A stretch of DNA of 64,000 nucleotides from Zerene cesonia (taxonomy: Eukaryota; Arthropoda; Insecta; Lepidoptera; Pieridae), in NCBI RefSeq assembly GCF_012273895.1, contig NC_052104.1, positions 8,370,001-8,434,000 on the forward strand, written 5' to 3'. The first letter of the stretch is position 1; the number at the start of each line of letters is the position of its first letter. The notes below the pieces were generated by a model. The model did no database searches. It was not told the DNA's origin and was given only the letters and a program-made list of their open reading frames with translations. Made by a program: the position numbers and the translations under genes. Positions 44,118-56,543 of the stretch are shown piece after piece.

Positions 44118-44325
44118 TTTTTTATGTCATCGTCGGCGATGGAGCTGGTGGGTCGCCTGATGGTAAGCGCTACCACCGCCCATGAACATTTGGAGAGGCG
44201 TAGGGTCGATTGCAGACTTTACGCCTCTACAAATAGATTGCCGACTATAAATTGGAAAGGGTTTAAGGGAGGAAGGAGGAGGGATAGAGGAAGGGACTGG
44301 GAAGGGTAAGGAAAAGTATATGGGT
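44118..44325 (-). repeat. SINE-like element, reverse orientation
   Basis: From the tail side it reads TTTTTTATGTCATCG, GATGGAGCTGGTGGGTCGCC, GATGGTAAGCGCTACCACCG, then the reversed CT-rich body to about 44325. It is the last recognisable repeat before the repeat-poor interval that follows. Confidence 0.6.
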
Positions 44326-47300
44326 CTCCGTAAATGCGTAGTCGGGTCCATTAATGTCAAGTTATTTGCCGATGACCATATAAAACTGGAAAGCACCATA
44401 GGTTTGCAGTTGGCAATTTTCTTGTCACCGACAAAACTAGCAACCATAATCTGCCATCGTCTCCAATCTCTTTATAATGTGGCATTTTATCACATTGTTA
44501 AGAAGCTTTGAAATGGTAGCTCATATTGACAGTACCTTATTCGAGATAAACACGGTGTAATTAACGTCCGCCAAACGACGTCTCTGTTATTTTTCTTAAT
44601 TTGAGCGTCGCTTAGCAACAACATACAATAAAACAACACAAAATAAAATAATTATAAAAAATAGCGAAAAATTATCGTCAAAAATAAAACACCAAAAAGC
44701 AATAATCAGCGTCGTAAAAAAAAAAGCCCACTTGACTCGTGGTATTTAAAAAATAAATATCGAATATAAATCATAACTGATTATTAATTATTATAATTTA
44801 TAATAGACCGCGCTTTACAGTATTTGGAACATTAAGCTTAAATTTATAGTTCACGGAAGGAGGTTACACAAAACAGAGACACCTATTTACAATTTCGAAA
44901 TCTATTTTAAAACATGAATATTGAATATCATTAAAACACCGAAGTAGTCCTTTATTAAATATTATGCCAATAAAGAGCTTAGAAAAATTTGAAAATATCT
45001 TTGTATAGGTACCTTAGTATTATGCAATAAGACATTTTTAATCCAAAGACAAGGACTACAAATAAAATGACATAAAATTAGATTCGACACAATAATTGAA
45101 AAATCTTACACTTATTATGCGATAATTTAGAAGCTCTATGTATAATTAAAAAAAACTGCTTACTACATGTATACGCTGAGACCGGGTTTGACGAGGCAAG
45201 TATGCTACAATTCCAGAAGTTTTCCAAATCTCCCTTCAATTGACCATCATATGAGTTGATATGAACAGAACTAAAAATAGACCAAACAGCAAAACACAGT
45301 CCTCTTCTTTACTAAATCACGAAAATCTCGTTCTATCCAAGACTAGAATGACTATATCCTCCCAAACACCAACCTAATTTATCTTCCAGAGATATTGTCT
45401 TATTTATACAGCCAATCCATGAATCCTGCCCTAATCACACTAACAAACGATAAACGCACATAGCTCGTAAACCCGGTCCGGACCTTAATGTTACACAGAT
45501 TTAGTCGACTAATTTATTACACGTGGCGGGTATTGGGGTAGTATTGTGAACCGACCTGATCGGAGGCAACGCTTACATATCGAGGTTTATAACACATCCG
45601 TAAAATAGAACCACAATACCCTGTGATCGATTCTAACCTAATACCTAAGAGCTAGGGACATTTATGGTCGCAAAGGTTACAATTTAGAATTTCTCATACA
45701 TTTATGGAGCCAAATCACTATGAGGTATCGGAACTTAACTAAAGTAACGGCCTAGTAGGTACTTTTTATAAGAGTATTTTAGAACTAATCTGGGGTAAGG
45801 GAAAATAGTTTTAAAGATATTTTGACTTGATGATATATTATGCAAGAGTCCAAATATTTAATGGGTGCAATCATTTATGCAAAGGATAATTCCACACATA
45901 CCGTTTGTTACAAGTCTAGTTTTAGCCCAATATATTAAAACAGTAAATTAACATGCACAATTTAAACTATGTATTAACGTTGGGTCACTGGTTTTGGTGC
46001 TTCTCGTATTTAACAATATCTATATTCATAATTACAGTGTTGTCATTAAAATATGTGAATTTGTCACTAAGACAAAGAACGATACAAATATTTCTGTTCA
46101 ATAAACAACTTAATTATACAACTTGAGGCCTTGTTCGAAGTGTAAACTCTAAAATATAATCTATTTTATATTACTTAACACAATAACAAGTAATCATATC
46201 AAAAATATATATCAGATAAACAATATAATACCTGTATATACCATACTATAATATATATAATGAAAAATTTCATACCACCTTGTTCCCTTTGCGACGAAAT
46301 ACACATAGAAACGGTAAGTCTATAATGAATATAAGATAATTTTGCATAAGTACTATTACATTGAGGTATATAACTAACATCATGTATGTAAGCTATCTGC
46401 GGCGCGATCCCACTGGCCAAAAAGTTTGCGGATATTTACTTCACGAGCCCAAAACCGTTTATTAAGACTTCGAAATCTTATCCATACATAACGCGTCCTT
46501 CGGTACCGTTTTGACGCAACGCAGCGGCTTCTACAATAACGAATCTGTTTGGGTAGAAGTAAAGTTCAATTTTGCATGTCAATTATCACAATATAGGCGG
46601 AGCCAAAGCAATCAGATGGTGTATAATTTACACGCAAAATTGAACCCCAATAACGATACATAGACTTCTACTATGACTTTCTATACAACAGTAAAATGCC
46701 GCTTGCCTGTTTGCATCGAATCAACAAATCAAGTAATAGTCATCGAAATTGCTCACCAAAAGTACCACAGATAAATCATACGCAAACTCTTTGCCCAGTG
46801 AAACCGAGCCTAACTGTCGCAATGGACAAAATACACCGCGACGTCGAGTTTTATTTAGCTATTTAATTGAGTCCATAATTTTAAATTTCGAAATGACAAA
46901 TCGCACAAAACACAGACAATCTAAACGCTTTTTTTTTTCTTTTTTTTACAGTAAACGCCGCAGTGCATTTTGTTAAGCTACAGTACTGCGCTGTTTATTC
47001 ATAAAAATGAACTTCCTCACAGCGCAGCTTTGGAAACTTTTCGAAATCGACGCATCGAATGTTCGAGAAGTTTTGAATTTTGTAATTTTTAGAAGCATGG
47101 CGTATGGCTCATGCGTATGTCGAATCGTTTAACACCAGATTTGTTATCTCGATTACAGCCTGCGATCGTACGTGGGGAAGATACACGTGTCCACCAAGCA
47201 TTGGACACTAGCTGCTAAATAGCAATCAATATCTACTTTTTAGATATAGTTCTCAACCAACACGGAGAGTTCTTCAGAGACTCTTTCTTCGACAAAGTAT

Positions 47301-48465
47301 TACAAATTCACGTAGATCTCACCATAAAAGGTCAAACGTTATTTCTGAATACAAAAATACTCCACAAGCTGTCTTCCGTGGATCTGTAACACTGTCACAA
47401 ACAGTCAGTACCCGCCCCTCGACGACCGCCAGGTGTCTTGCGTCTGTACCTTTCAAGCCAATATTCAAGCTACATCGTATGATTTGATATTTTTCGCACA
47501 TCTGACATATTTTTCACACCGATTTTCACTTAAGTTCGCGGAACTTATAAATACATTACAGTCTTTGGATACGATTACCACTAAGACTCCTTTGCCGTAT
47601 ATTTGTAAATAATTACTCTCTCGAAAATATATTTCGGAGTTAAATTCCTCTTATATAATATTTTTTTTCCTTTGTATCTCTTACTGCCTTGCAGGTTTGC
47701 AGGCTAATTTGTAGTATTATTTTTCAGAATTTTGAGCGCACATGGCTTGAGAAATCTTCCTTTCAGTTACATTTAAGTAAAGATAGTTGTCGATGAAGAC
47801 CATATGCGTAAAGGTGGATGCGTCCTTATTCCGGACAGCATATTCGAAGGGGCTGCGATCTAAATTCGATATTGTAATAGAACCGAGACGCGATACGGAT
47901 GCCGATCGTACGTATTTGTACTCACTCCCTACACTTAAACCACTAAATATACATAAAAATATCACAGCACTATCGATTCACTTACACTAAAATCACGACG
48001 CTTTGCATCGCAACTTTCAATAAAATTATAATAAAAAAGGAATCGAAATTGAAATGCACGAAAATACCGCCGCTGGTTCGAGAAAATTCGATATTTCTTC
48101 ACCGCCTTCGTCCATGGAGCCTCAGCTATATAATGAAGTAATGACTGACAAACGAGTCGATAAAAAATGTTATATTATAAAATAAAATTATTCGTTGAAT
48201 GTTTGAGAACATCAAATCCCCACTTAAAACTAAGATTAGAAATTTGGCACGAAGTAAAATATTTGTATAGGACACATAAATAATTAGTTCTCGTTGGACC
48301 AGCGACGTCATCAACTAAAGCAATAATTAAAATGCAGATTAAAAGTGCCGTAAAACGTACCAAATATATACAAAAGCTTTTCCACCAAAGATACTTAGCC
48401 TAAACACTTTGGAAATTATGCCTTAAGGTTTTCGCTTGACTGACCGCCGTGCAACTTATACACCT

Positions 48466-48533
48466 AGTTGCGTCTCTCTCTAAACCACTCATTGGAAAGG
48501 GGCCAGAAAGAGACGGAGTACCAAAACGCAACT
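48466..48533. repeat. Nested inverted repeat
   Basis: AGTTGCGT (48466-48473) pairs with ACGCAACT (48526-48533). As an overlapping alternative, CGTCTCTCTCT (48471-48481) pairs with AGAAAGAGACG (48505-48515) with one mismatch. Confidence 0.55.
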
Positions 48534-48566
48534 TTGTAGTTTGATGTTTGTTATAAACAATCATGC

Positions 48567-48610
48567 CATCTCGCTCTAAGCATGCACGACACGTAAGTTA
48601 AAGCGAGATG
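48567..48610. repeat. Hairpin with AGCGAGAT motif
   Basis: CATCTCGCTCTAA (48567-48579) pairs with TTAAAGCGAGATG (48598-48610) with one mismatch around 18 bases. It resembles the hairpins at 26052-26083 and 42634-42670. Confidence 0.6.
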
Positions 48611-49565
48611 ACACGATTTTGCTACAGAGGCATTTTGTACAACATGACACTGAATTTTTTTTTATATCTGTTACAATATTACTTATATTATTTAGATTTT
48701 TTCCTATTATTTTCTTATTACAAACAGTACCAAAGCTTTTTTTTGTTATTTTTTTTTATCTTTTAAAAAACCGAGTATCGTCACATCGAGCGAAAACATA
48801 AAAAATCAATAAAAAAAACTCAAAATACAAAGCACTCACTCTCGACTTTCACGCGAGACAAAAAATTCCATACATTTTTTATACAACACAATTTTGTGTA
48901 ATTTTTTCGAATGTTTTTTTTATATTATTTTAAAGGTGCAAAGCGAAATACTTAAATTAAATGAGGTAGCGTAATTCTATATGTATATATATGTCTTAGT
49001 CTGGTGGGATATATGTTAAAAATGTATATTATAAAATACAATAATACATAGATTAGTGAGGTACAGTGTTACTGCATGAGGTAGCTATATGGATGGGTCG
49101 AAACGATCTCTGTTCGGTCTCACGGATATTCGTAACAAGTGCATGGCAGTGGTATAGTATTATATTACTATTTAATATATTAACAACAATCGATATAAAA
49201 TGGCAGTAATATTTCTTATTATATGGATGCGGATTACAACAAGTATAAACAACTATAACTGGTCGCTATAAAATATGTTAAAATAATCAATAAAACATCA
49301 AGGGCCTAACACAAATGGTATCTATTAAAAGTCTATTGTACTGTAAATTGAACAACATGTATAAAAAGTATCCTCACACTGTGTCTATAATGATAACATA
49401 CTCTATTGTATATGTATTTAGTATTACAAAAAAAAAAAAAAAAAAGACTTCCCAACAACATAACCTAGTATAATCTATGGATCTATAATCTATGGAATCT
49501 GTAGCACCACAACATAACAACAGCACGTACCGACGAAGACCGTTCCGACTATAAACAACAACTGA

Positions 49566-52500
49566 TTAAAATATATCCGCATTAACAGTTATCCGGCTTG
49601 CCTCATCATAGCTGTAGTAGTCGGGGAACACCTTAGTGATCATGGGCGGTTCCCACTTGTGGTCGAAGCTGGTCTCCAGCTCTGAGAACCTGGTGGCCTT
49701 CGTTGTTTGCAGGTCGCTCTCGATTGCCATGTAGTCCGTCTCTTGTGTGGGGAGTACCTGCAAATTTTGGTATTTTTTTATTTTTATTGCACACAATTGC
49801 AATGGCGGTCTCATCTCTGCCATTTCTACAGAAAATATTTCGTCTTGTGATTATTTAACTGTAGTGATGCATTAGACTTATCAGCTAATTTACATGACCA
49901 AAAAATTTACTTGGCAAGGTGGCCATGAGGAAACTTAGGTGACTACTGATTACTAAGAGCATTAGTATATTTCTGATTGATACATAATATAAGTTAGTTA
50001 TATAACTTAGTTTTTGGTAATCACATAATGTATAAAGTTTAATATTCTTTGCAATATCAAAGTCAGATAATCTATAATTTAAATTTGTCTTAAGAACCAA
50101 TCAACATCCACAATGCTACTGCATTGAGAGAAGAAAAAAATTAAAAAATAATGATATTATAAAATTATTAAGTATTACCTGGTCATTCCTAATAGTGAGC
50201 AATGGGTCGATGTGTGGCAGAATGTACTCGTCCAGGTTGGTGGAACTGAACTCAGGCCCGTACTCCAGCGGGACGATGGCTTCTGATTGGAGGATGCTTG
50301 ACGTTGTTTCTGGTGGACAGGCTATGTGCAAAAAAGTATGTATTGTAATTATAAACAACTAGCTGCGCCCCGCGATTTCACCCGCGTAAGTCTGTATCCC
50401 GTACGAATATCGGGATAAAAGTTGGCTGTGTTATTCCAGTTGTAAAGTTATCTACGTTCACTGCAATCAGTTCAGTAATTTTTGTGTGAAAGAGTAACAA
50501 ACATACACATACATATACATCCATCTTACCCACTTATATATTAGTAGGATAGGATAGGATAACAATCACACTTAATATTGTCATTTGTTTAAGAATACTT
50601 CTATATCTTTTAAATCTATATTGTTAGTTGTGGTGCTATTGCATTAGGTATTTTTTTTTGGTAAATTTACCAATTTTCACCTAAACCATTTCTGTGTGAG
50701 TTCAGTTCAAAGAAAACAAACAAAATTCATTTTACTACAGTATCTACAAACACTCGAGGGGTTACTATGACATCGTAAAGCAGATATAGTGAAGATAAGC
50801 AGGAAATCCAATGTGAGGAAAAAATAAACAGAGATGGATAACGTGGGGTGCCCCCTAGGCCGAAAGAGTAGAAGAAATTCGATTACTGTGGCGGGAAACG
50901 GGTGGCCGAGAGGCTAGGCGTTGCTACGGTTTCACAAAAAACACGGGTTCGAATCCGCCTCGTGATCGAATGTTTTTCTTTTCTTTCAAAATTTCTCATT
51001 TGCAAAGCATTTCAATGCTATAAAACTAAAAATTAAAAGAGATGTGGATGATGTGATGGATAAGTTCCCTAGCGCCAGCACTTTCCCAGATTGAAAATAC
51101 ATTCATGTTAAGTTCATGCTACTTTAAGACGTCATAGTACCTGCTTACATAAATACTCACCAAGTGGTATATCAATCGGCATAGTCTTATAATCCGTGTT
51201 CTGCTCTTGGCTCCCAAACAACTGTAATTCCTTTTCGATAACTTGATCAATGCTCTCCGACTCCATACTGATCTCGGAGTCATCTTGGTCGTAGAACACG
51301 AATTCATCCCAGTTATCTCTATTCTGAATGACTGTATTGTTTACAACTGCGGGGTTATCTGTTACGGATTTCACTGGACTACCCTCATTGAAATGAAATT
51401 TGACAGCGTTATTTTCGTTGTTCCTCGAGTTTTTCTCGTCTATTTCAATCGATCTCTGCGAGCTGACTGTATGCAATCGCAACATGTGCTTGCGCCAATT
51501 GGGATAGCTCGAGAAGGCTTTATCGCATATTTGACACTTGTTAGGCTTCAACCCCGTGTGCGTGTTGAGATGCTGTTGCAGCGCCCACAATTTGGGGAAC
51601 GTCTTGGGACAGTAGGTGCAACTGTGAATTTTGGTATCCGAATGCGAGTTTAAATGTTCGATTAGACGATTTTTGGCGTTGTAGACTTTTCCACAGACTT
51701 TGCACAGGTGCAGGACCGTTTCGAAGTGTTGCGGCAGATGTCTGAAGAGGAGATATTTCTCTCCGTAGCTCTTGTTGCAGACGGGGCAGGGGAAGATGGT
51801 CTTCTTGTGGACGTCGAGGTGCTGCTCGCAGGAAACTAGCGAGGTGAACAGCTGGCCACACTGGCGGCACCAGTTCTGTATGTTGGAGTGGTGCTGGCGT
51901 TGGTGCACCACCATGTCGCGAAGTTTGTCGAAACTGAACGGGCAGAGATATGATTGGATGACTTTGATATTCATAAAAGCTATCGTGATAATTTGAAACT
52001 TATATTTAATCGCTAAATAACAAAGAAAATAGAATAACTTCAAAGATGTAAATTGGTCAAAGTCAGAAACAGATCCACACACGTGATATTTCAATTTATA
52101 AAACAAAAAATATATATCAAATTGGGTATTTTTTAACTTAAATAAAAAAAGCCCAACCAGTCTCAATTAATCACATTTTCCCCTGAAACCCGGTTCGAGC
52201 AAGACCCGCCAACTCACACTTTCCCGCAGGCCGGCTCGAGACAGCGGCGCGCGTGCAGCGCGTGCGCGGCGCGCAGGTGGTCGCGCAGGCGCGGCTCCGT
52301 GCCGTAGCGGTGCGAGCAGCGCGGGCACGCGAACAGCTTGGCGCGCCGCCCGCCCGCGCCGCCCGCCCCGCCGCCGCCGCCCGCCCCGCCCGCGCCGCCC
52401 CCGCCCCCGCCCCCGCCCGCCGCGCACGCCGCCATGTGCGACACGAGCGCCGCCAGCCGCGGGTACGACGCGTGGCACACGTCGCATCTGATTGGGGTTT

Positions 52501-55135
52501 ATGTTGTAGACGCCAGCGAATATTGGATTGCTATTGTATAATTGACAGTTGCTTGTGTACAAGGATATAACTTCACGTATATTTTCACATCGTTTCATTA
52601 CTTGACCAAACATGCTCATAGAATGTTAAAGTCGCTTTGTCGCCAGTCAGTCATATGTTTAAGGTGATCTGTTTTTTTACAAAATAAATAACTTAAAAAA
52701 TTTAAGAAAGCATTAAAAACCTTTAAAAAAAGGTTTTTTTTTTATATATTCTACAACTCGTACGATACCAGTGCCAACAGCTACTGGAAATTAGCACAGT
52801 GAAGAGTAAAATATTAGTATTACTAGACAATGGTTTAAAAAAAAAATCTATAGAAATATTTTTCAAATGGACTCACTCAAATCGATTGTTCGTGAAGTGG
52901 TTGTTAATATGCGCACGGAACAATGAGTATTTGTCGAACTGCCTCCCGCACACGATACAAGAGTACACGATATCTTCGTCGCCGTGTTCGCACGAGAAGT
53001 GCGCGTCGAACTCCACACGATTCTTACAAATCATCGAACAGAATATACAAGACACCGCCCCGAGCTGTTCTATCATTTCATCCGGGTCCACATCCACCTC
53101 TGTGTCTGAGCTGACGTTACCAAAGTGTTTTCTCAGGTGATCCGCTGAGTTTTCTTTCGACGGTATATTTTCCTCACAAATTGGGCACGTGTATATGAAC
53201 GACAAGTGTTGATCGACATGTTTCTTGCATATATCCATCGAGCTGATATCTTTTTGACATGACACGCATGAGATTGGACCAGTGCTGTCCGTGTGTATGA
53301 CTTCGTGCAAACGCAACTCTTTCTTTGTAGGAAACCTGTGAATGTTATGTATAATTATAGTAGAGGAGCCCAAGAGGGGATTTTGAAATTTAATCAAGCG
53401 CATCAGATTAATATAAGGTAAGGTACCTTACCTAATGTTATGCATGAGGTACAATATTGTATAGGTTTCAATATTGGTGGATGCGATGGTTTGGTGGATG
53501 GCGTGATGATATCGATAAATTGTCTAAGGTTAATCTTAAATTGTAGGAAATGCGGTATTGGGATTTCTGATGTTGTAATTTACTACTAATATCTTAATCT
53601 GAAGGGCAAAAAATATGAACAATATGACCTTCTCATTTTTTTTTATACCATAATTATAGTATAGAAGTATGGATATCTCTAACATATTGATAAAAGACAG
53701 GTTCAGAATGATAATTGTTTATGATAACATCTATCATCTATCATTTTTATTATATATCGCCAAACCATAGCATAACTGATTTATTCATTCAATAAAAATC
53801 ATTTGTTATTTACAACTCAAATGAATTACAAATACTCATACAAGTAAATTATTTAAAACTGATATGCCTTAAATATTATAAATAAGTTTATCTCTATGCC
53901 CTAGCCTTCTTGGCCCTTGACATATGATAAGATTTTCCAAATACTTTCTATCATGTATTTTTACGTAAACAATTTATAATAATGTTGTTATGACGCGCCA
54001 TTAATGCATCTTGGTACATAATTGTCGTAATTTTTGAAATTGAGAAAAATAAAAATAAAAAACCGTCTAATATTATAAATGCCCAAAGTTTGCATGAATG
54101 GACGCATCAATGTTTGTTACTTCTATGTGAAATCAGCTTGTCATATCTGTATGAAATTTGATAAACACAGAGGTATATTTGAGTATGGATTAGGACATAG
54201 GCTACTTTTAACCTGGGTACCACATGGGTAATGCTGTGGGTTACGGCTAGTATTTATTAATTCTTGAACTTGTAGAGTGTTTCTACTATTAAGTATTGTA
54301 ACTGATAAAATAATTAATAATAACTATTAAACTGAATTTATTCTACCTATATCACTTTGATGATCTTTTCAGTCATAATTATGTGCAGTGGAAATAAAGT
54401 TACAAATTAAGGATGAAGACACTTACTTCTTTTTGCATGTGGAGCATCGAAAACTCTTTGGATGCATAATTTTGACATGATACTGAAGTGCTGGCAGTTT
54501 GGAGAAGAATTTTTCACAGCTATCGCATCTGTAAATTAATATTGCGTTATAAGTCAAATTAATAGAAACCACGTCATATACTCTCAATTTAGTACTATCA
54601 AAGTTGTTTTTTCATGCATTGGATAAAACCTTGAGATAAATTATAGGTTCCATCTGTTACTTATTCTATATCTGTTTATAGCTTGGCTTTGGCAATGTTT
54701 TATGTTTTCCTAAGAAGATGTGGGAAGAAATCAATGATTTCCTATTTTCCTGGATCATTTTGAATGGCCCGATTGCCTTTAAAACCAAAATAAGTGCTTT
54801 ACCTAATATCTAAAGCATTTTATCACGGTATAAATTGGGTCTTGTGAGTAACAAATACTAGAAAAAAAAGTTACTTACTTGTATCGTCCCTTGATGACAT
54901 GGCTGGTATAACAGTGGCCTCGGAAGCTAGGATAGCCCGCAACCTCTTTCCGACATATCACACAAGTGTACAGAATGTCTTTATTTCCTGTATGTTTAAT
55001 ATAATGAGCGTCATATTCCCTTTTGTTTCCAAATGTTTCATTGCAAATGTTACAATAAATCCCACCAACCAAGTCTATTGTGGTCAATTTAAGGATACTC
55101 CAGTTTGAATCTGTTTTGGGCGTGCTTGAAGCCAT
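49566..55135 (-). CDS. C2H2 zinc-finger protein with 16 fingers
   Basis: Seven exons on the - strand give 731 aa in frame: 54879-55135, 54427-54528, 52877-53335, 52218-52487, 51161-51933, 50179-50321, 49566-49757. Sixteen C2H2-type fingers can be counted: eight before the middle, then a degenerate one ending H-x3-C (CDVCHASYPRLAALVSHMAAC), then seven more including CGKVFDKL, CNKSYGEKY and CDKAFSSY. Finger 4 is split between exons 2 and 3, and finger 11 between exons 4 and 5; continuity across these junctions supports the model. A glycine/alanine-only linker lies at about residues 295-320. The C-terminal 200 residues are acidic without fingers and may be an activation or contact region. It is probably a nuclear DNA-binding regulator; I cannot name an orthologue. 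Confidence 0.88.
50359..50549 (-). mobile_element. Helitron-like element 'A'
   Basis: CTAGCTGCGCCCCGCGATTT after A to TATATTAGTAGGA before T. It lies in intron 5 of the zinc-finger gene, 37 bp from exon 6. Confidence 0.65.
50833..51028 (+). repeat. Dispersed repeat with tRNA-like core, second copy
   Basis: Matches 9042-9225 from GTGGGGTGCCCC through GAAGAAATTCGATTACTGTG, GGTGGCCGAGAGGCTAGGCG, GGTTCGAATCC and TTTCAAAATTTCTCATT. It continues into AAAGCATTTCAATGCTATAA, which in the first locus is present only in inverted form. The acceptor-like stem is damaged here (GGGAAACG against CGTGATC). Confidence 0.65.
52330..52440 (-). repeat. Very GC-rich glycine-coding tract in zinc-finger exon 4
   Basis: Almost pure G/C on both strands with many CpG. 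On the - strand it encodes Gly and Ala (GGC, GGG, GCG codons) between fingers 9 and 10. It contrasts sharply with the AT-rich genome around it and may vary in length by slippage. Confidence 0.75.
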
Positions 55136-56543
55136 TTTTATTTATGTGCAATCCATTTATTTATAATTTTCTATTGGTATTGTCATTTGGGAGTTTTTGT
55201 TAGAGCTATTGCATACATTTTTTTATTAATTTTGCGCCTACATGATTTTGATTACTTTCCGGTCCTGAAATGTGTCGTATTTTAAACCACTCGAATAATA
55301 TTATGTACATAAGCTTCATGACATAAAAATCATATCATATAGAGAAAAATAAAATAACAGTTTTTGCTTTTGACTATACCTATTTTAATTGGATTTGTAT
55401 TAAACGCAAAGAGTATATTAATTATTAAGTTATAAGTCTGTAGATTTCCGTTCCGTCATAGTCGACCTTGGAAACCTCTCGTTAATAAGATATTTAATAT
55501 ACAATTTATCAATGAAATCGTTGGTTTACACATTAGAATATCGAATAAAATTTCCTTTTTATAGCATATCGTTAGCATAATATTGTAATTTTAACATAAT
55601 ACTTCTGAAATATGTATTATCGGCTTAGTACTAGATAATATTAAGCAAAATGTTTCTAATCCAAATAGTTAAATAGATACTCACGAAATTGGACAAAACT
55701 TATTATTTTATAAAAACACAAGTCCTACGTTACATTTTACATTACAATAATCAAAAATTATTTGTAAACCATAAAAAATGTAACGCCGGACGACAAACAA
55801 CGCCAAGAAAACGTGTGAATTTTGCTTTTGGTTTTGACAGATGTGGGAAGAAATCAATGACTACGGAATCGGATAATCATAGTTAACACGATTATAGTTG
55901 TACAAAACTATGCGTGGCATTCAAGAAAAAGAGAGAAATTATATACAAGGAGGAGCTGTATTTCAATACGTATTGAAAATATGTCCGACATAGAGTTAAG
56001 TAATTCAAATTGAAACGTAAACATCGATTAGCACCTGTTGAAAAGATGAAAGAATGATGCAAGTATCCAAATTAAAGCAAATAAATATTTGACATTGACT
56101 TTGGCGTTTTTATTGATAAACAATATTTTCGGCACGAAAAAAATTATTAAACGTAAAATAAAATAAAAATTGCTACAGTAAACAAAAATGATGTAAATAC
56201 ATACAGTACAAATCTTTAAAATATTAATAAATTAAGAAAGTGTTATTTCAGTACTTTACGGTAAGTGCGCACAAATTATATTTTTATTTATTATTAAAGA
56301 AATAAGACATTATATTTAGTCGTTTTCAAATTACACGAGTGTTTTTGTAATCGTTTTCGTAATTTCCTTCCATACGTGTGAAGCTTAAATATTGCACGGA
56401 CTCCATAATATTTTGTAATCATAGCATCTGGCGTTTTGCCAAATAAATTCCAGAAATAAACCATAACTTATGCGTGTGAACGTTTGTATTAACCGCATAT
56501 TACCACCAATCTAAATCAAGTATAAGAAGAGTTCATTATTTCA
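55136..56543. promoter_or_regulatory. Divergent promoter interval between zinc-finger and K-channel genes
   Basis: 1.4 kb of AT-rich sequence with no recognised repeat or credible coding frame. Both 5' UTRs and promoters must lie here. A donor-like GTAAGTG at about 56261 could mark a non-coding first exon of the channel gene, but no convincing acceptor is seen before the ATG. Confidence 0.4.

Larger units (their letters stand above)
44326..49565 (-). other. Repeat-poor interval, probably including the zinc-finger 3' UTR
   Basis: Over 5 kb holds no credible coding frame and almost none of the repeats that crowd the rest of the window. The nearest canonical - strand AATAAA is at 46994-46999, which would give a 2.6-kb 3' UTR for the zinc-finger gene. 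Hairpins occur at 48466-48533 and 48567-48610, and an A run at 49430-49445. Whether the part left of 46990 is transcribed cannot be told. Confidence 0.35.

Noticed and set aside
49077..49084. TGAGGTAG, the start of let-7
   Set aside because: Only the first eight bases match, the following bases differ from let-7, and no complementary arm lies within 100 bases.
52253..52570. Arg/Ala-rich and Pro-rich open frames on the + strand
   Set aside because: They are reverse-frame readings of the GC-rich zinc-finger exon, whose - strand frame has regular C2H2 spacing.
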